Source: Trogon surrucura | Lineage: Eukaryota > Chordata > Aves > Trogoniformes > Trogonidae | Assembly (NCBI GenBank): GCA_020746105.1 | Contig: CM036618.1 | Coordinates: 13,809,001-13,873,000, forward strand | DNA: 64,000 nucleotides | Direction of reading: 5' to 3' | Notes under the pieces: generated by a model | Database searches by the model: none | Told to the model about the DNA's origin: nothing | The model's input: only the letters and a program-made list of their open reading frames with translations | Program-made: the position numbers and the translations under genes | In this document: piece by piece, positions 34,918 through 47,536 of the stretch | Numbering within the stretch: the stretch's first letter is position 1 | Layout: each line of letters opens with the position of its first letter

Positions 34918-35761
34918 TAGAATCTCTCGTTTCTCCCCCCAAAACTGACTCAGTCTCATTTGTATCGAAGCAATTTGTGATTCAAGTATCAGGAAGAAAT
35001 ATCCATGTTAGAACTGGTCAGGTTTTTCACTACAGCAGAAAAACTCAAGGAAGAAATGTATGTTTATTATCTGTGGTCTGAAGAAGAGATTTGACCAGTA
35101 AGAGGCTGTTTCTACTGTTAAGCTCAAGGTGAGGCAAGGAGAAGGGACAAAGAGAAGGAGAGGTGAAAAGGGTAATTTGCTGCATATTTTTAGTTCGTAT
35201 TTACATTGATAGATGCTTTGATGCTGGACATTCATAATAAATGCTGTTTAAGATAAAATCTGTCAGTGTGGACTAACTGGCACAAATACCTTACCTTTTT
35301 CAGGTAGGATCAAGGTGTTATTTTACATTCTGAATGTTAAATAGCATGTACATGACCCACTGGATGTCATGATTCTATTGACTAGGACTCAGCAAAAATT
35401 CTTTGTCAAACACTGCTGAAAAGAGTGGTGCCCTTGACTTAGATGAGTAAATAACAGGGTGAAGAAGAGAAACTGGTGAGCTGAAGTAACAGGTCTATCA
35501 GCAGACAACAACAAGTTGGCAGGACTGAGGATTAAACCTGATTTTCTGACTGTTAATTCCATGCCCTGCTTGTTCAGTGATAACGGGTGAAAGTGTAAAA
35601 TGAAACAGAATTACAACAAACATCTATATATTTTACCTCCTTTTCCCTTTCCTTGCCTCCATATTGGCTTAAGGTAAAGATTTTATTTAAAAAATTACTT
35701 CCTACCCAAACTGGTGCCTTAAACCTCATTAAAATAAGCTTTGAATCAATCATGATATGAT
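34918..35761. other. Unannotated DNA
   Basis: No gene or repeat recognised. Confidence 0.55.
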
Positions 35762-36110
35762 TTCATAGAACCATAGAATTCCAGAAAGCGTTAGATTGGA
35801 AGGGACCTTTAAAGGTCATCTAGTCCAACCCCCCTGCAGTGAGCAGGGACATCTTTCACTAGATCAAGTTGCTCAGAGCCCCATCAAGCCTGGCCTCAAG
35901 TGTGTCCAGGGATGGGGACTCCACCACATCTCTGGGCAACCTATTCCAGCATTTCACCATGCTCAAAATAAAGAACTTCTTCCTAATCACTAATATAATT
36001 CTACCCTGGTGTAGTTTAAAACCATTGCCCCTCATCCTATTGCTACAAACGTTGGGAACAGTGTCTTTCCAGCTTTCCTCTAGGCCCCTTTCAGGTACTG
36101 GAAAGAATTG
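35762..36110 (-). mobile_element. CR1 3' end, about 350 bp, second tail type
   Basis: Reversed octamers (CATAGAAC, CATAGAAT) are followed by GGGACCTTTAAAGGTCATCT, CTGCAGTGAGCAGGGACATC, AGATCAAGTTGCTCAGAGCC and AGAACTTCTTCCTAATCAC. This tail type, with the palindromic CCTTTAAAGG, is shared with the copy at 47128 and related to that at 20070, and differs from the GATCATCTAG group. The C-terminal ORF2 end is included but broken. Confidence 0.95.
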
Positions 36111-38849
36111 ATTTTGAGTATATTTTTCTACTCGTGTGTAAGAAGCAATGTGTTAATCAACATATCGAAAAAGGGAGGACAAAAAAATAGCTTCAGAAAA
36201 ATAACTTAAAGACTTCTTAAATAGAGATACCAGCTCATTTGTGTATACAAATCAGGGCACATAGCAACTCTGTATTTTAGAAACAGGTTTTCACGTGTGG
36301 TTTGGATACCTAATTGTATATCTCTCAAAGCCCTTGAAATTCAGCAAGTTAAGAAAATTTTTACGTCATTCTGAAAATTCAGGGGTTTTTTACAATGAAG
36401 TTCTCAAATTGTATACAAGAACAAGTACACATTTTTTCAGTCATGCCACACACAAAAATGACAGACACTCCAATCTCATTTCCAAGGGTTTATACAACAT
36501 ATTTTCAGTGCACCTGTTATGCAAATAAAAATTGCACTTCCAACTGAAATTTTATTTGACCATGTCCACATTCTGCAGTAAAAGTTGGCTTGCTACTGAA
36601 AAGTCAAGCACTAAATCCTGAAGAAATGCTAACACAGATCCTCACTTCTCCCACATTTTCAATTAATTAGAGGATGAGCTCTTGGATGAACTTAATTTTG
36701 TACAAAAAGGCAGTCATGAATGTAAATGCACTGTGGGAAAAGTAGTCTGGCCACTGAACTGGAATGAGATGACCAGGAATGCAAACTGTAATTCCTGCAA
36801 ACTCCTTTGGCAGCATCTAGTTACAAGTTTATCACAAGAGAAGAGTATTTACCACAGGAAAGTCTGTTCGTTTGTGTTCTATTCCTGTAAATCTTTATGC
36901 TAGCATCAATTCACAGCACTTCCATTTCCTGAAAAATTACCTTTAGTAATCTCATCTAGGATTTATACCCATGTTGCTGTCAATATATTTCACATTGTCC
37001 AGGAGTGATCGCAACTGCGCAGTGTGCAGAGACCCCAACAACTGCTCAGAGCCTTGGCAACTGCAAAACAAAGATGTTCTGTGCTGCCCTAAGCTTTCGA
37101 GAATGAGACAAGTGTTGGAGCCAACCACACACTTTGGGAGTTTTCCAGTGCTGGCAGGAAAACGTTGTTGGTTTTTTTTCTTTTTTGGTAACAAATGGCA
37201 CTAATGAGAACAATGAATTTCAGTAATTAGGTTAAGAGGCTTAAACAAACAACCTAACTATAACAATGAAAGATGAAGATGGGAATATAGATTATTGTAA
37301 GCTTATTGTCATTGTAGACTGATAATGGTTTAGTGGGCTATCTGGCATTATTATAATTTATTTCATCATGAACTTCATTCCAGAGCTGCCCATTTCTCTG
37401 TCTGCAGTTCAGATTTGGGAGCAAATAAGCTGTATAACAGAACTGGAAGAAAGTAAATCTGAGAGCTCCTGGGGGGTGAATTGACTGCACAGGAAGTAAA
37501 TTCCTTGTTCAGTCGAAGAACAGCTGTAGTTTATACAGAAAGGCAGTTTAGTCCATGAGTTAATGTCTCTAACCTTTTGGAAAATCCCTGCTCTGTCTGA
37601 TGCATGTTTTGTATATGATCTTGAACAATTCACTTGAACCTCAATTTCCCATTAGCTAAAAACTACAATAAAAAGCAGAAAAAAATCTGTCTTGCAGGAG
37701 TGTTGCAAAGCTTATGACATGCTTGGATAAGAAGTAATGAGTTCATTTGAACACCTTTATGAACCACTATAATATTTTGCAAATTACCCTACTAATTGCC
37801 TTCAGCTGAAACCTTAAGGATGCTCAGTGGAGAGCCTGCTTTTTTCATTCAAGCTTGTGTTTTTGATGAGGAATTGTGTTTTTCTTTCTGTGGTGACACT
37901 CATTCAACTAGTGAAGTTGCTATACCTTGTCCAAATTGGCCTTTTTTTTTCCTAGGTAGTCAGTCATGGCAAACGTTTGTGAGGAGATTTCATTTTTAGA
38001 ACAGTTAGTAGAGAAATGAGGAAGGACACATCCACTGAACTGGGGACAACTTAATTTTATTCTTCAGGGCAGAGACTGCTGTGATCATAACAGTCAGCTT
38101 TGCTTCAGGAACAAGTGGAGCTTCATTCCACATTTTCAAGCTTCCACAGCAGTGTAACAGGATGGGTTAAGTGAAGGATGAAGGTAAGAGTGGTGTTGGA
38201 CTGGAAATATGCTGCTTAAAGACAATTGAGTGCAATCTGTCTGTATTCAAGGTGAGAAAAAAAAAAGGTATATCTCTATTAATTATTTTGTATTTATTAA
38301 ATACTTCACAGTGTCTTCAGAAGGGTTCTATTTACTAAAGCAAAACTAGTTTGGCGAACCTGACGGAGAGGAGGGATTAGACAGGAAATTTAGGCTGATG
38401 ATGGGGTTTGCTACATGCCTAAACCTTCCAATGACTCACATTCAGCTTTCTAAATTGTTTATTGAAAAAAAAAAAAAAAGCCTTGTTACATTAAGAAATA
38501 AGGCAACAGTTAAGAAAAAAACTGCACAATGTTATACAATATGTAGAAATATCTACGCATGTTAACTTGCAGGTTTAAAGAAGTACTGAACAGAGAATGT
38601 GGAAAGCTAAAATTTTTGAGGAAAAATATTAACATCATAAAATATAGGTTTTTAATGCATATTAGAAGAAAAGTATGTCTTAACAAAAAAATTGTCCTTG
38701 ATGTTGGATGTAAAATTGTTAAAACTAATAAAATAGCTGGATTCCTAGGAACAAAATACAGATTATGTACTTCTACCATATAAGAACAACAAATTCCTTT
38801 CTAGCTTGCCATGGTCTGAGGCAAATATAAAGCAACTCTAAGTAGAATT
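36111..38849. other. Unannotated 2.7-kb block
   Basis: No gene recognised. A15 near 38465-38479. The frames at 38510-38783 on both strands lie just before the ancient CR1 and have no domain. Confidence 0.5.
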
Positions 38850-39650
38850 AAACACTTTTATGTCAGTAGACACAGATGGTTTGCACACAAGTTGCTCTAG
38901 GAAATATTTAATCCTCATTTTTAACAAAATCTGGAATACCGGGAAAAATCCAGAAGACTAAAAGTGAACTTACAGTCTGCCAATATTCCAAAAAGTCTGA
39001 CAAGATGACTAGAGTAAGTGTAGGTCAATTAGTCTGACATCTGTTCCAGAAAATATAACAGAAAAGCTGGGAAGAGAATCAGCTGAGAAATAATTAAAGG
39101 ATAGAAATAAAATTAATTCCAGACAACATGGTTTTATGAAAAGCAGATCATGTCAAAGAAATCTCACTTTATTCTTTGATGAAATTGCAAGCTTGTTTGA
39201 GTAATCTGATTTTTGTAAAATATTTGAATTTAGCAGCACAGGATGTTCTGATTTAAACATTGGCATCATATACTATTAATAAAGAAAATGTTTTATGAAT
39301 TAAGAAGTGGTTAAGTGATAGATCTTAAAAAGAGATTGTCTCCAGGAAATTATCAACAGCTGAACATACTTATAATGGAGTTTCATGGGGATCAGTAGCA
39401 GACCTGATACCATTCAACAACTTCACTGATTATTTTTGAAAGTAAATAATAAATCACTTATGATAACACTTGTAATTAAAATGGGGAAAAAAAACACAAG
39501 TTAGTAAAATAGTAAATAAGGATAAGGCAATGAGGCAAGCTGATCTGGATCTTTTCATAAACAGCACTCTTATAAAGACTTAGGGATCAAAGTGAAGGAG
39601 CAACCTAATGTGAGTTCTCAGCATGGTAAAAGTGCTGATAATTAGCTTTA
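38850..39650 (+). mobile_element. Ancient, heavily decayed CR1 LINE
   Basis: Scattered blocks match the AT-rich CR1 lineages of turtles and crocodilians rather than the young avian ones. They include GGTCAATTAGTCTGACATCT (39023), CCAGACAACATGGTTTTATG (39119), AAAGCAGATCATGTCAAA, CTTTATTCTTTGATGAAATT, TTTCATGGGGATCAGTAGCA (motif B region), AAAGACTTAGGGATC (39576) and GTGAGTTCTCAGCATGG. Order and spacing follow the reverse transcriptase from fingers to thumb. Stops and indels are everywhere and motif C is not recognisable. It lacks a 3' tail. Both ends are uncertain by tens of bases. Confidence 0.75.
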
Positions 39651-40505
39651 ATTGTAGCCTGTGTACAAAAGCAGCTATGCTGTGCTCTGGACTCGAGCTC
39701 TTCAGCATGCAGTCAGCTCCTGTGTCTCTGTACTGCACTTTTCCGCGCTTCCTCTTCTGCTGGTTAGAATAAACTGAGACAGCTCAGATGCCTTGGATGC
39801 CTTTGCCAGCATGATGTAGTTTTGCCCTTGATCACAATCACAGTTCTTTCACAGGGAGAGTGTAATGGGTATTAAATAACCTTTCGATCTGGGAGGAAGG
39901 AAGTAACAGGAACCAATGTCTGGAAGTTGAAGACACATACACTTGAGTTAAAACATATAGTTAGTACATGCATGTCACTGGAAGAAATTATCAAGAGAAT
40001 ATCCATCTTTGGTCATGTCTGTGTCTTTGGAAGCATATAATTTTGTGAAAGAGGGGTGGTAATTTCCATGAGATCTAGGTGAAAAACACCATATAACTTA
40101 CTCATTATTGCTTTTCAGAACAGTGACCTGGTAGCAATTTTTGTTTACTGCTCAGAACAGCCAGCTTGCTAACATTGATTTTAGACTGGAAGAAGCTGGA
40201 AATTCATAGTCACAGGCAGAACATAGTGTGTACAGAAGAATTTGTAAAGGAAAAAAAAGACTTCATAATAGTAAGTACTAAAAAGTCAAATCTTAAACTC
40301 TGCTCTCCAGCAACAAGCCTGCCGACTGAAAAAAAAAAAAAAGTGCTAGAAAGGCCCATGGTTAATGCTTTTCAGATGACAGAAAGGGTATGACCTTGAG
40401 AGGTCATCCCCTATCTTAAGTCAAGATCAACTCCTCTGAAAGCTGATTAGGAGAAAAATGAAATGCCAGTAATGTTAAGCTCACAGGTATAAAAAATGTC
40501 CTTGC

Positions 40506-41006
40506 TGTAAAAACGCAAATGGCTTCTAATCCAGCTGAACTCCCCCCAACCCAGGCTTCTCAGAGAAATAATAGTAGCTTCTCATACAACCTGTGAATGC
40601 GTGACCTTTCCAGAAGAATCCTTCAAATTCCCCAAATGTGCTGTTCTCTCACAGCCTGCAGACTATAAAACCAGAAGACAGAGCAGTTAAATTTGTGTGT
40701 TTGTAAACTGGTTAGGGTCAAGGATTAAAGAGTGTCCTGACCTTGATTCAGCCCAGCTAGGGCGGGAGTGCAGAACAGGTTGTATTTCAAGAGCAGAAGA
40801 ACAATGAGATCAACAACAAGTGACTGAGCTTCTCCACATAGACAAAGATTCTTATTCGGGAATATGCTCTTTTAAATTCAGATTTATGGGAGGATTCTCT
40901 AGTCGATACCCTAACCTGCCTATAACCCTCCTGCCCACTGCTGAAACAATAAACCTTCCAGACTCCTGTTCCTGTAGAATCACTTATCCTGTCTGACTAT
41001 AGTACA
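40506..41006 (+). mobile_element. Weak candidate solo LTR
   Basis: A 501-bp segment starting TGTA and ending TACA has a TATAAAA at 40664, an AATAAA at 40948 and a GT-rich CCTGTTCCTGTAG about 20 bp after it. That promoter, polyadenylation-signal and U5 order is what an LTR shows. However, no target duplication flanks it and the ends were chosen to fit TG...CA. It could equally be host DNA with chance TATA and AATAAA sites. Confidence 0.22.
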
Positions 41007-42639
41007 GTTAAGGATCTTTAAATTAAAGGTTATTGATTTGGAATACTACAGTAGTCTGCAATTGAATAGTGATAGTGAAGTATTTTACCTTAAAAATCCA
41101 ACCCTTTCCACTATTTTTAGTTGGTGTATTTTTGTGCTATAAACATCTTTAGCACAATTCATTTAGGGAATACTGCCATACATTGGGCTGACTAGGAGAG
41201 CATGCCACAGGCAGTGGTCATTTTCCATTATGAATTATTTTGGGATGTAGACTAATGCTCTCCCACTAATGATATGAATACAAGAAATAGTGGAAGAGAT
41301 ATCCTCCACCTTTCTAGACAAAATAATGTACGAATTACTTTTTTTTTTTTACATAATTTTCTTTATATTACAATATTTATATTAGACAGCTGCTTCGGGA
41401 AATATCTGAGCTGTTACTTGTGTAAGATAATGATTTACACAGTCTACTCAAATTATATCATGCAAACCCCAGCCAAAACCCCTGAAACTGCACAAGCTAA
41501 AGGAGTGTAGAATTTGACCACAGTAGATCAATTTAACTAAGAAAGACTTGAGCTAAAAATAGTAGTATCATAGGCCCTTTCTGCTCGCACTCACTATCAG
41601 TCATAGATGTATCAGCTGAGAATGATGTACTTGGCTCCATGGGTTTGAATTTGCAAACACTACAAAACTGAAATTACTTCTTTACACTTTTTTTTCAGTG
41701 AGACCAATTTTTGAAACAAGGAATGTTGGTTATATCATATAGACATTTGCACTGACATGAGGGACTAGGTGAGAAGAAGCCATTGGGGTAGGGAGAGAAC
41801 AGATTTAGCCTGTCAGCACAAGGGTAGCTCAAAGCAGCTCTGACACCTCACCTAAGTCTCTCTTGTCAGGTTATTCTGCATGGAAGACCAAACTCACTGA
41901 CAGCAGGCTCTTGTCCTGAGCAAAAGGAGAAAGTCTCTGGGCAGGGTCCCTGTCTCACACAGAAGCATTGGCCAGCTATTCATACACAGGATGAGAAACT
42001 AGCTTTAACACATACAGCATGCAAATCACTTTTCAAACTCGGCTCACGTGGATGACACAGCCATTTTCTCCCATGACAAAAGGCAGTACAGCAGAAGCTT
42101 GTGTCTCCATAGTGCTTTCTCTGATCGACATCACGTGCATTCTCCTTTGGGATAACATCCACATCTCCTTTTGTTTGCCTTGTGGTGCCAACCCCACCAA
42201 TGGCATTCAGTCAACAACTCTGTGGCAATAGATTGGAAGTAGTTTGTAATAATCTATGGGTATTGCTTGATGAGAAGTTTAAAGAAGGTTATATGTTTAC
42301 TATCCAAATTCCACAGCTGGATGATCAGGAGGATGGACAGCAGCTGTAACAGCCACTCCCCAGCAACAGTGGTGGATTACTTCTGCTCCTTTGTGGGCTC
42401 ACCAGACTGTCTTCCCCAGGATAATAAACACAGGTGGAGGAGATTAAGTTGGTAAAGATGGAGGAGAAGAATTTAAACAGCCTCTCTGAAGGGAGATATG
42501 CATTGCTTTTGCACAAGTAAAGCAAAAACTCAAGCCTAATATATCGAAACAGAGAAATATAGAAAAGACCTCATGCAGAAGATAGAACCATTTTTGCAGA
42601 CTTAAGTTATATTAACCCTTTCCCTTGTTGCACTGTGTT

Positions 42640-42750
42640 TCTTATGAGGAGATTGAATTGCTCGTTGGTATAAGAAAACCGTGCTGGCTCATCGATGACA
42701 GGTCCTGACAGGAAGCCTTTAAGGTGACTCAGGATGTGTTCAGTAAATGT
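42640..42750 (-). mobile_element. Possible very old CR1 scrap
   Basis: CCGTGCTGGCTCATCGATGA and the following GTGACTCAGGATGTGTTCAG resemble the reversed fingers-to-palm region of CR1, where a similar CCGTGCTGGCT and GGCACTCAGGATGATCTG occur at like spacing. It is too short and diverged to be sure. Confidence 0.35.
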
Positions 42751-43954
42751 ATTTCTTGGTTCTCTGCAGCATGGACTGAATTTACCACTCTGTTCCTCTC
42801 CCCAGTGGCTACCTAAAGTATAGTCCTTAATAATTCTGTTGGTACTCTGCTCATGTTTTACTATAAGCGCAGATTTATGTTACTTCAACTTACTAAAGTT
42901 GAAGCAAAAAATCACATACAGATTCAGTTACACAAGTGCACAATATCAGTTAATTCTTATGTCTAGCTATCCTCATCTAGACACCTCTATACCACACCTT
43001 CTTCATTGCCTTGAAGCACCCATATTGTGCTAAATACAACACTCTATGCTGTGCTGCTGTCTTTCTTGCCTGTGGCAAGAATTAACCCTGAATTTTTAAC
43101 TTGAACCATTAAAAGCCAAAGGTGGTGTAACTGCACAATGACAGCTTTTCCTCTGTTCCTCAACTGTCTGCATCACACTTAGCTTTACAGAAGTCTTTGA
43201 ACTTATGAGCTCCCTTTGGTGTGATATTTAAGTAAAAAGAGGCTTCAGCTGTGAGTTTTCTTACATCTGCACACTTCAGCAGTCTGGAATGTCTAAACTT
43301 TACTAGAAGGTATGCTCTTGATTCACTTAATGTTTATGTAAGCACTGTAGTCAGATCTTATCATAGAACATTTGCATTTTCAGTGTAGGCTTAGGAGTTT
43401 GGTACTCAGATATAACCATCATGAAAACAAAATATAACTACCAGCCCAGAAGATGAAGGAGTGGACACCAACTAAAAGGTGGTTGGCCAGCAGAACATGA
43501 GAAAAGAATTAACACATTTTGAGAGGAGAGCTGCTGGCCTCTGAGGGGTGATACACAGCTCAGGGCTTCTGTCACTGCTCCAACTGGCTGACCTTCAGAT
43601 TGGCTCCAGACCTGGGAACAGCCTGCCCAGTTATCAGCTCAGAAATGAATGCTTCAGCAACCGAGCGTGTGAAATGGAGAAGGAAGAAAGAAATGTGCTA
43701 ATGAGGTTTTATACAAAATTTTGTGAGTGCAATATAAAAATAATGAAATAACACATTGAAAGTAGTAGAACCTGGGAGGGGACAAAAAAAGAAATTTTTG
43801 TCTGGGTTTGGAAAGTGCTGAGATTAAGAATTTAGGAAGTAGCAGTCATTAAATATATAAATGATGAGGTCCACGTAAATTTGTGGTTTAATAGTTGAAC
43901 TTTCCAGACTTATATCATCAAGGGTACTAAAATGAGCATTAGTAATTATTAAAT

Positions 43955-44122
43955 TCTCTCCTCTCCTCTCCTCTCCTCTCCTCTCCTCTCCTCTCCTCTC
44001 CTCTCCTCTCCTCTCCTCTCCTCTCCTCTCCTCTCCTCTCCTCTCCTCTCCTCTCCTCTCCTCTCCTCTCCTCTCCTCTCCTCTCCTCTCCTCTCCTCTC
44101 CTCTCCTCTCCTCTCCTCTCCT
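43955..44122 (+). repeat. Pure (CTCTC)n pentanucleotide microsatellite, about 33 units
   Basis: About 168 bp of uninterrupted TCTCC/CTCTC repeat (GGAGA on the minus strand). I see no variant unit. It is a homopurine-homopyrimidine mirror repeat, capable in principle of triplex (H-DNA) structure. Because 5 is not a multiple of 3, the minus-strand frames across it read a Gly-Glu-Glu-Arg-Arg cycle. These are not genes. Confidence 0.99.
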
Positions 44123-47100
44123 TCTGCATTTAGCATAGAGACTCAGCTTTAGAGAGAAGGACTCACTAGCTTGGCTTTAGTCTTTCCCTTCTGGGTGTCT
44201 GCAATACCACAATAAGCGTAGACAAGAATAAGGAGAAGGAAATATGAAAATTTTGAGCACATGCAGAAACAAAGTAATTCTTGTAGGATGAATAAAATAT
44301 GAATGCGTAAGCAAAGAGAAAGAACTGAAACACCTGCAGTGGCAAAGGCTCCTTTGCAAGAATGCTTTTCAATATTTAAATAACCATTTCTGGTAATCTT
44401 TGAGGTAAAAATGCAGCTTGATTGCTGGCTGCTCCTTACAATGGAAGTCAAGGGACATCCAGTGTAATTTTATTGTAATAATCTGAAAAAAACCAAACTT
44501 TAAGGCTGCAAAAGAAGACTTTTCCTGAACTGTTTTGCTCTCTCAAATATTTTGATGGCGTAACATACAATATTTATTGTTTTACATGTCTTTATAGCCT
44601 TCAGCCTCTCTGTCAACACATTACTCTTCAACTTCATTGTGCTCTTCTCTGGTGCCGTGGGAACATAAAGCAAATGATTCTACTGTTCTCAGCTAGAAAT
44701 TGTTTTTCATTATAATTTCAAGAGGGGCTTTGAAGTATCTACTTAGGCTCTTAGAGCTAATAAGAGACAAGGCAGTTGCTATGCTACTTGTTGATTAAAT
44801 GAAAAACAGACCTGATAACACGTGAAATCTTCCTAAGGGAGGTGTTTCTCTGATGGAGATGAGTGCTAAGCAGTTAAGACCTGAGTTGCAAAGTTGCATG
44901 TCTAAGGTTAAATGACTAAATGGTCACTTTAAGTTCCCAAAGCAATGAGCTAGCTATCTGGAGCCAGTGTCAGCTGGTGTAAATCATCATTGCCACTAGC
45001 TAAGCATTTGGGCACTAGGAGCTTTGAGCCCAAAACACCCGTTTATTGTCCGATCCTACATTTTTAATTAAGAACTAGATGAAAAAAACCTTATTTTTCT
45101 GAGATGCAACGTGACAGAAAATTCCAATGACACCCAGGAGAAGAGAAGATCCTCAGCTCTACCAAAACTAGGATAGTATATTTCAGGCTATGAGTAACAC
45201 GTAGTTTCATACCTATAGGTCATGGTTTGAAAATTTGTTTCTAGGAAAAGCTCCAAAATGCAATTTATATTTCTGAAATAGAATATAAACCTCTAAATTC
45301 AGGACAGGAGTCTAGTCTAAGGCCCTGAATCTGTTTAGACATTGAAAGTCTCTTAAGTACGTTGTACCCCTTAAGTCAGATTTACCACATTCCGGGAGTA
45401 TGGATTTCAGAATAAAATATGTCACAATGACTTCCACTGTGAAACAAAACAAAAAAAAGGTGCCAGGGCAGTTTCTTCATTAACAATTTTGCACGGGGGG
45501 TAGAATATGTATATTTAAAATTTCATACTGAAGAATGCAACTCTGTTTTTTTTTTCCTTTTCCTCTTGAAAATGAGCAACTTTGCAGCCAAGAATGTAAG
45601 AGCAGAGAAAGAACAAGCAAGAGAAAACATAGTTTTGCAGATGAATGCTTTAAACAATGTTGGGAGAGATCAGAAATAGTTCTGCTCTGTACATCATTTC
45701 CTTTTATGTGTGTTTGCCTGTTTAGATTGAAATGTAGAAGCAATCCTTAACAGCAGAACAGAAAACGCTTTTATACCTTGTCTTATTTTCTGTATTATAC
45801 CTTGTCTTATTTTCTGTATTTTTTGACTGGACTGCGGTTACTATGTGAACTGCTTGAGGAGTGGTGAATGTACCTATAAGCTTATGGTTATCCTCTTAGT
45901 AGAGGACATCTGAGTTTAGTTCCCTTAAGCTATGAAGGGCTTTCTTCTGTTTGAGTTATCAGCAGCAAACACCTGATTTTGTAGCTGCTCACAAATCAGC
46001 AGGGTCTGCATCCTGGCTTGACTGAGGAGCAAACATTAGCTATACATATACATTGGATGTTGAAGCTCAAGACTGAGAGAGATGCGCATTTTCAGACACA
46101 TTTCTATCTCCAGCTGGAAGAACAAGCCGGCTGCTGTCGGCACCCTTCTATCCCACGTGTGAGCAGCTGATGTGTTTTCCACCCATACTCCAGGGAGTCT
46201 AGTTTTTAGATGACACGTTACTGTCTGTTGCAACACAGGTCATTCTTTGAATGGGGTCATCAAGATGTATTATGTACTGTATTTATTTCATGCATATTGT
46301 GTGTTAACATTTCAGAGATTGCCTTCGTAATATATACTAGGTAAGGAAGTAACAGCTCACTATCAGTGTGACAGTAACATTAGATTTTTTTATGAATATA
46401 CCAGTTTCTGAAAGCAAAGAAACTTAAAATGTTAGAGTAATAGGAAACTTACTCTGCTAATTCACGTTTTCTGGAGGGGAAGTGAAAGTAGGGAGATTCT
46501 TCTAGGGCAACAGCATCCACAGATATTTCCCACTCTATGCCTTTATTTCACCTTTCTTTTCACTTTCTATTTTGTGGTGTGTGGTGGATGTTGTTCTATT
46601 TGTTGTTGTTGTTGTTTTTTTTCTTATTATTTGAATAGCTTCCCTTTTTTAAAGCATACACATCCTTTAAGAATAAGATACATAGAAATAGATCAGTAAT
46701 TTCAAGCTCCTAAAAGGAAATTATACACAGGGATAATTTTTTTGTTTATTGTTTCAGATTTTCTGTATTGCACTTGGCAATTTCATCCAATCCATGCACT
46801 GAAAAGACAAATCTTGTATATCCAAAACAAACAAACATTCCAGTTGCATAGTAACCAGCCCACACAGTAAGCCCTAGTTATATCAGATCTAGAAGGCTCA
46901 GGACCTTGCCAAAAATCAAAGTGCTTTTAACTGATTTCTTGATGATAATAACTGCAACGGTGATTTTAACCAATGCACTATACAAAATGATCCTGTAGCC
47001 AAATCTTTTCCTGACATGAAGTCAAGGGAGTTACACCATTGCAGAAGAGAATTCTGGTTCTTCCCAAGCAGTTCGTCCTTGTGCATACTGCAGAGGAGAA

Positions 47101-47127
47101 TTTGCCTCCATCAGAGAGGGGAAGTCA
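44123..47127. other. Unannotated 3-kb block
   Basis: No gene or repeat family recognised apart from the 24-bp duplication at 45771-45818 and a short (TTG)5 near 46600-46615. Confidence 0.5.
45771..45818. repeat. Perfect 24-bp tandem duplication
   Basis: Two identical copies (45771-45794 and 45795-45818), each containing ACCTTGTCTTATTTTCTGTA. Confidence 0.92.
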
Positions 47128-47216
47128 TAGAACCATAGAATGTGTTGGGCTGGAAGGGACCTTTAAAGGTCATTTAGTCCAACATCCCTGCAGTAGGTAT
47201 GGACATCTACAACTAG
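47128..47216 (-). mobile_element. CR1 3' end, left half of a split copy
   Basis: Reversed tail: CATAGAACCATAGAAT, GGGACCTTTAAAGGTCATTT, CCCTGCAGTAGGTATGGACA. Same tail type as 35762. It stops at ACATCTACAACTAG, where a plus-strand CR1 has been inserted, and resumes at 47537. Confidence 0.93.
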
Positions 47217-47536
47217 CTGAAGGGAGGTTGTAGAGAGGCGAGGGTTACTCTGTTCTCCCTAGAGGAGAGTGATAGGATGAAGGGAAATGGATTTAAATTG
47301 CGCAAGGGAAGGTTCAGGTTAGATATTAGGAAGAATTTCTATACTGAAAGGGTTGTCAGCCATTGGAACAGGCTGCCCAGGGAGGTGGTTGAGTCACCGT
47401 CCCTCCAGGTGTGTAAGAGATGGGTGGATGTTGTATTGGGGGAATCGTTTAGTAGGCTGATAGGACTGGGATGAAGGCTGGACTTGATGATCTTGAAGGT
47501 CTCTTCCTGCTGATATGATTGATTCTATGATTCTAT
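47217..47536 (+). mobile_element. CR1 LINE, 320 bp, nested inside another CR1
   Basis: Plus-strand CR1 C-terminal end and 3' UTR. It reads GAAGGGAGGTTGTAGAGAGG, then the frame with [19 protein letters not shown] and [18 protein letters not shown], then GGCTGGACTTGATGATCTTG and two ATTCTATG-type octamers. It interrupts a minus-strand CR1 and is therefore younger than it. The 12 bases before it (47205-47216) and the 12 around its end (47535-47546) match at 10 of 12 positions, like a target-site duplication. Confidence 0.93.

Larger units (their letters stand above)
39651..43954. other. Unannotated 4.3-kb block
   Basis: No gene recognised. It holds a weak LTR-like segment (40506-41006) and a possible very old CR1 scrap (42640-42750), listed separately. 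T11 near 41340 and A13 near 40329. Confidence 0.5.

Noticed and set aside
43824-44136. Minus-strand frames reading a Gly-Glu-Glu-Arg-Arg repeat
   Set aside because: Pure product of the pentanucleotide microsatellite, which is open in several frames.
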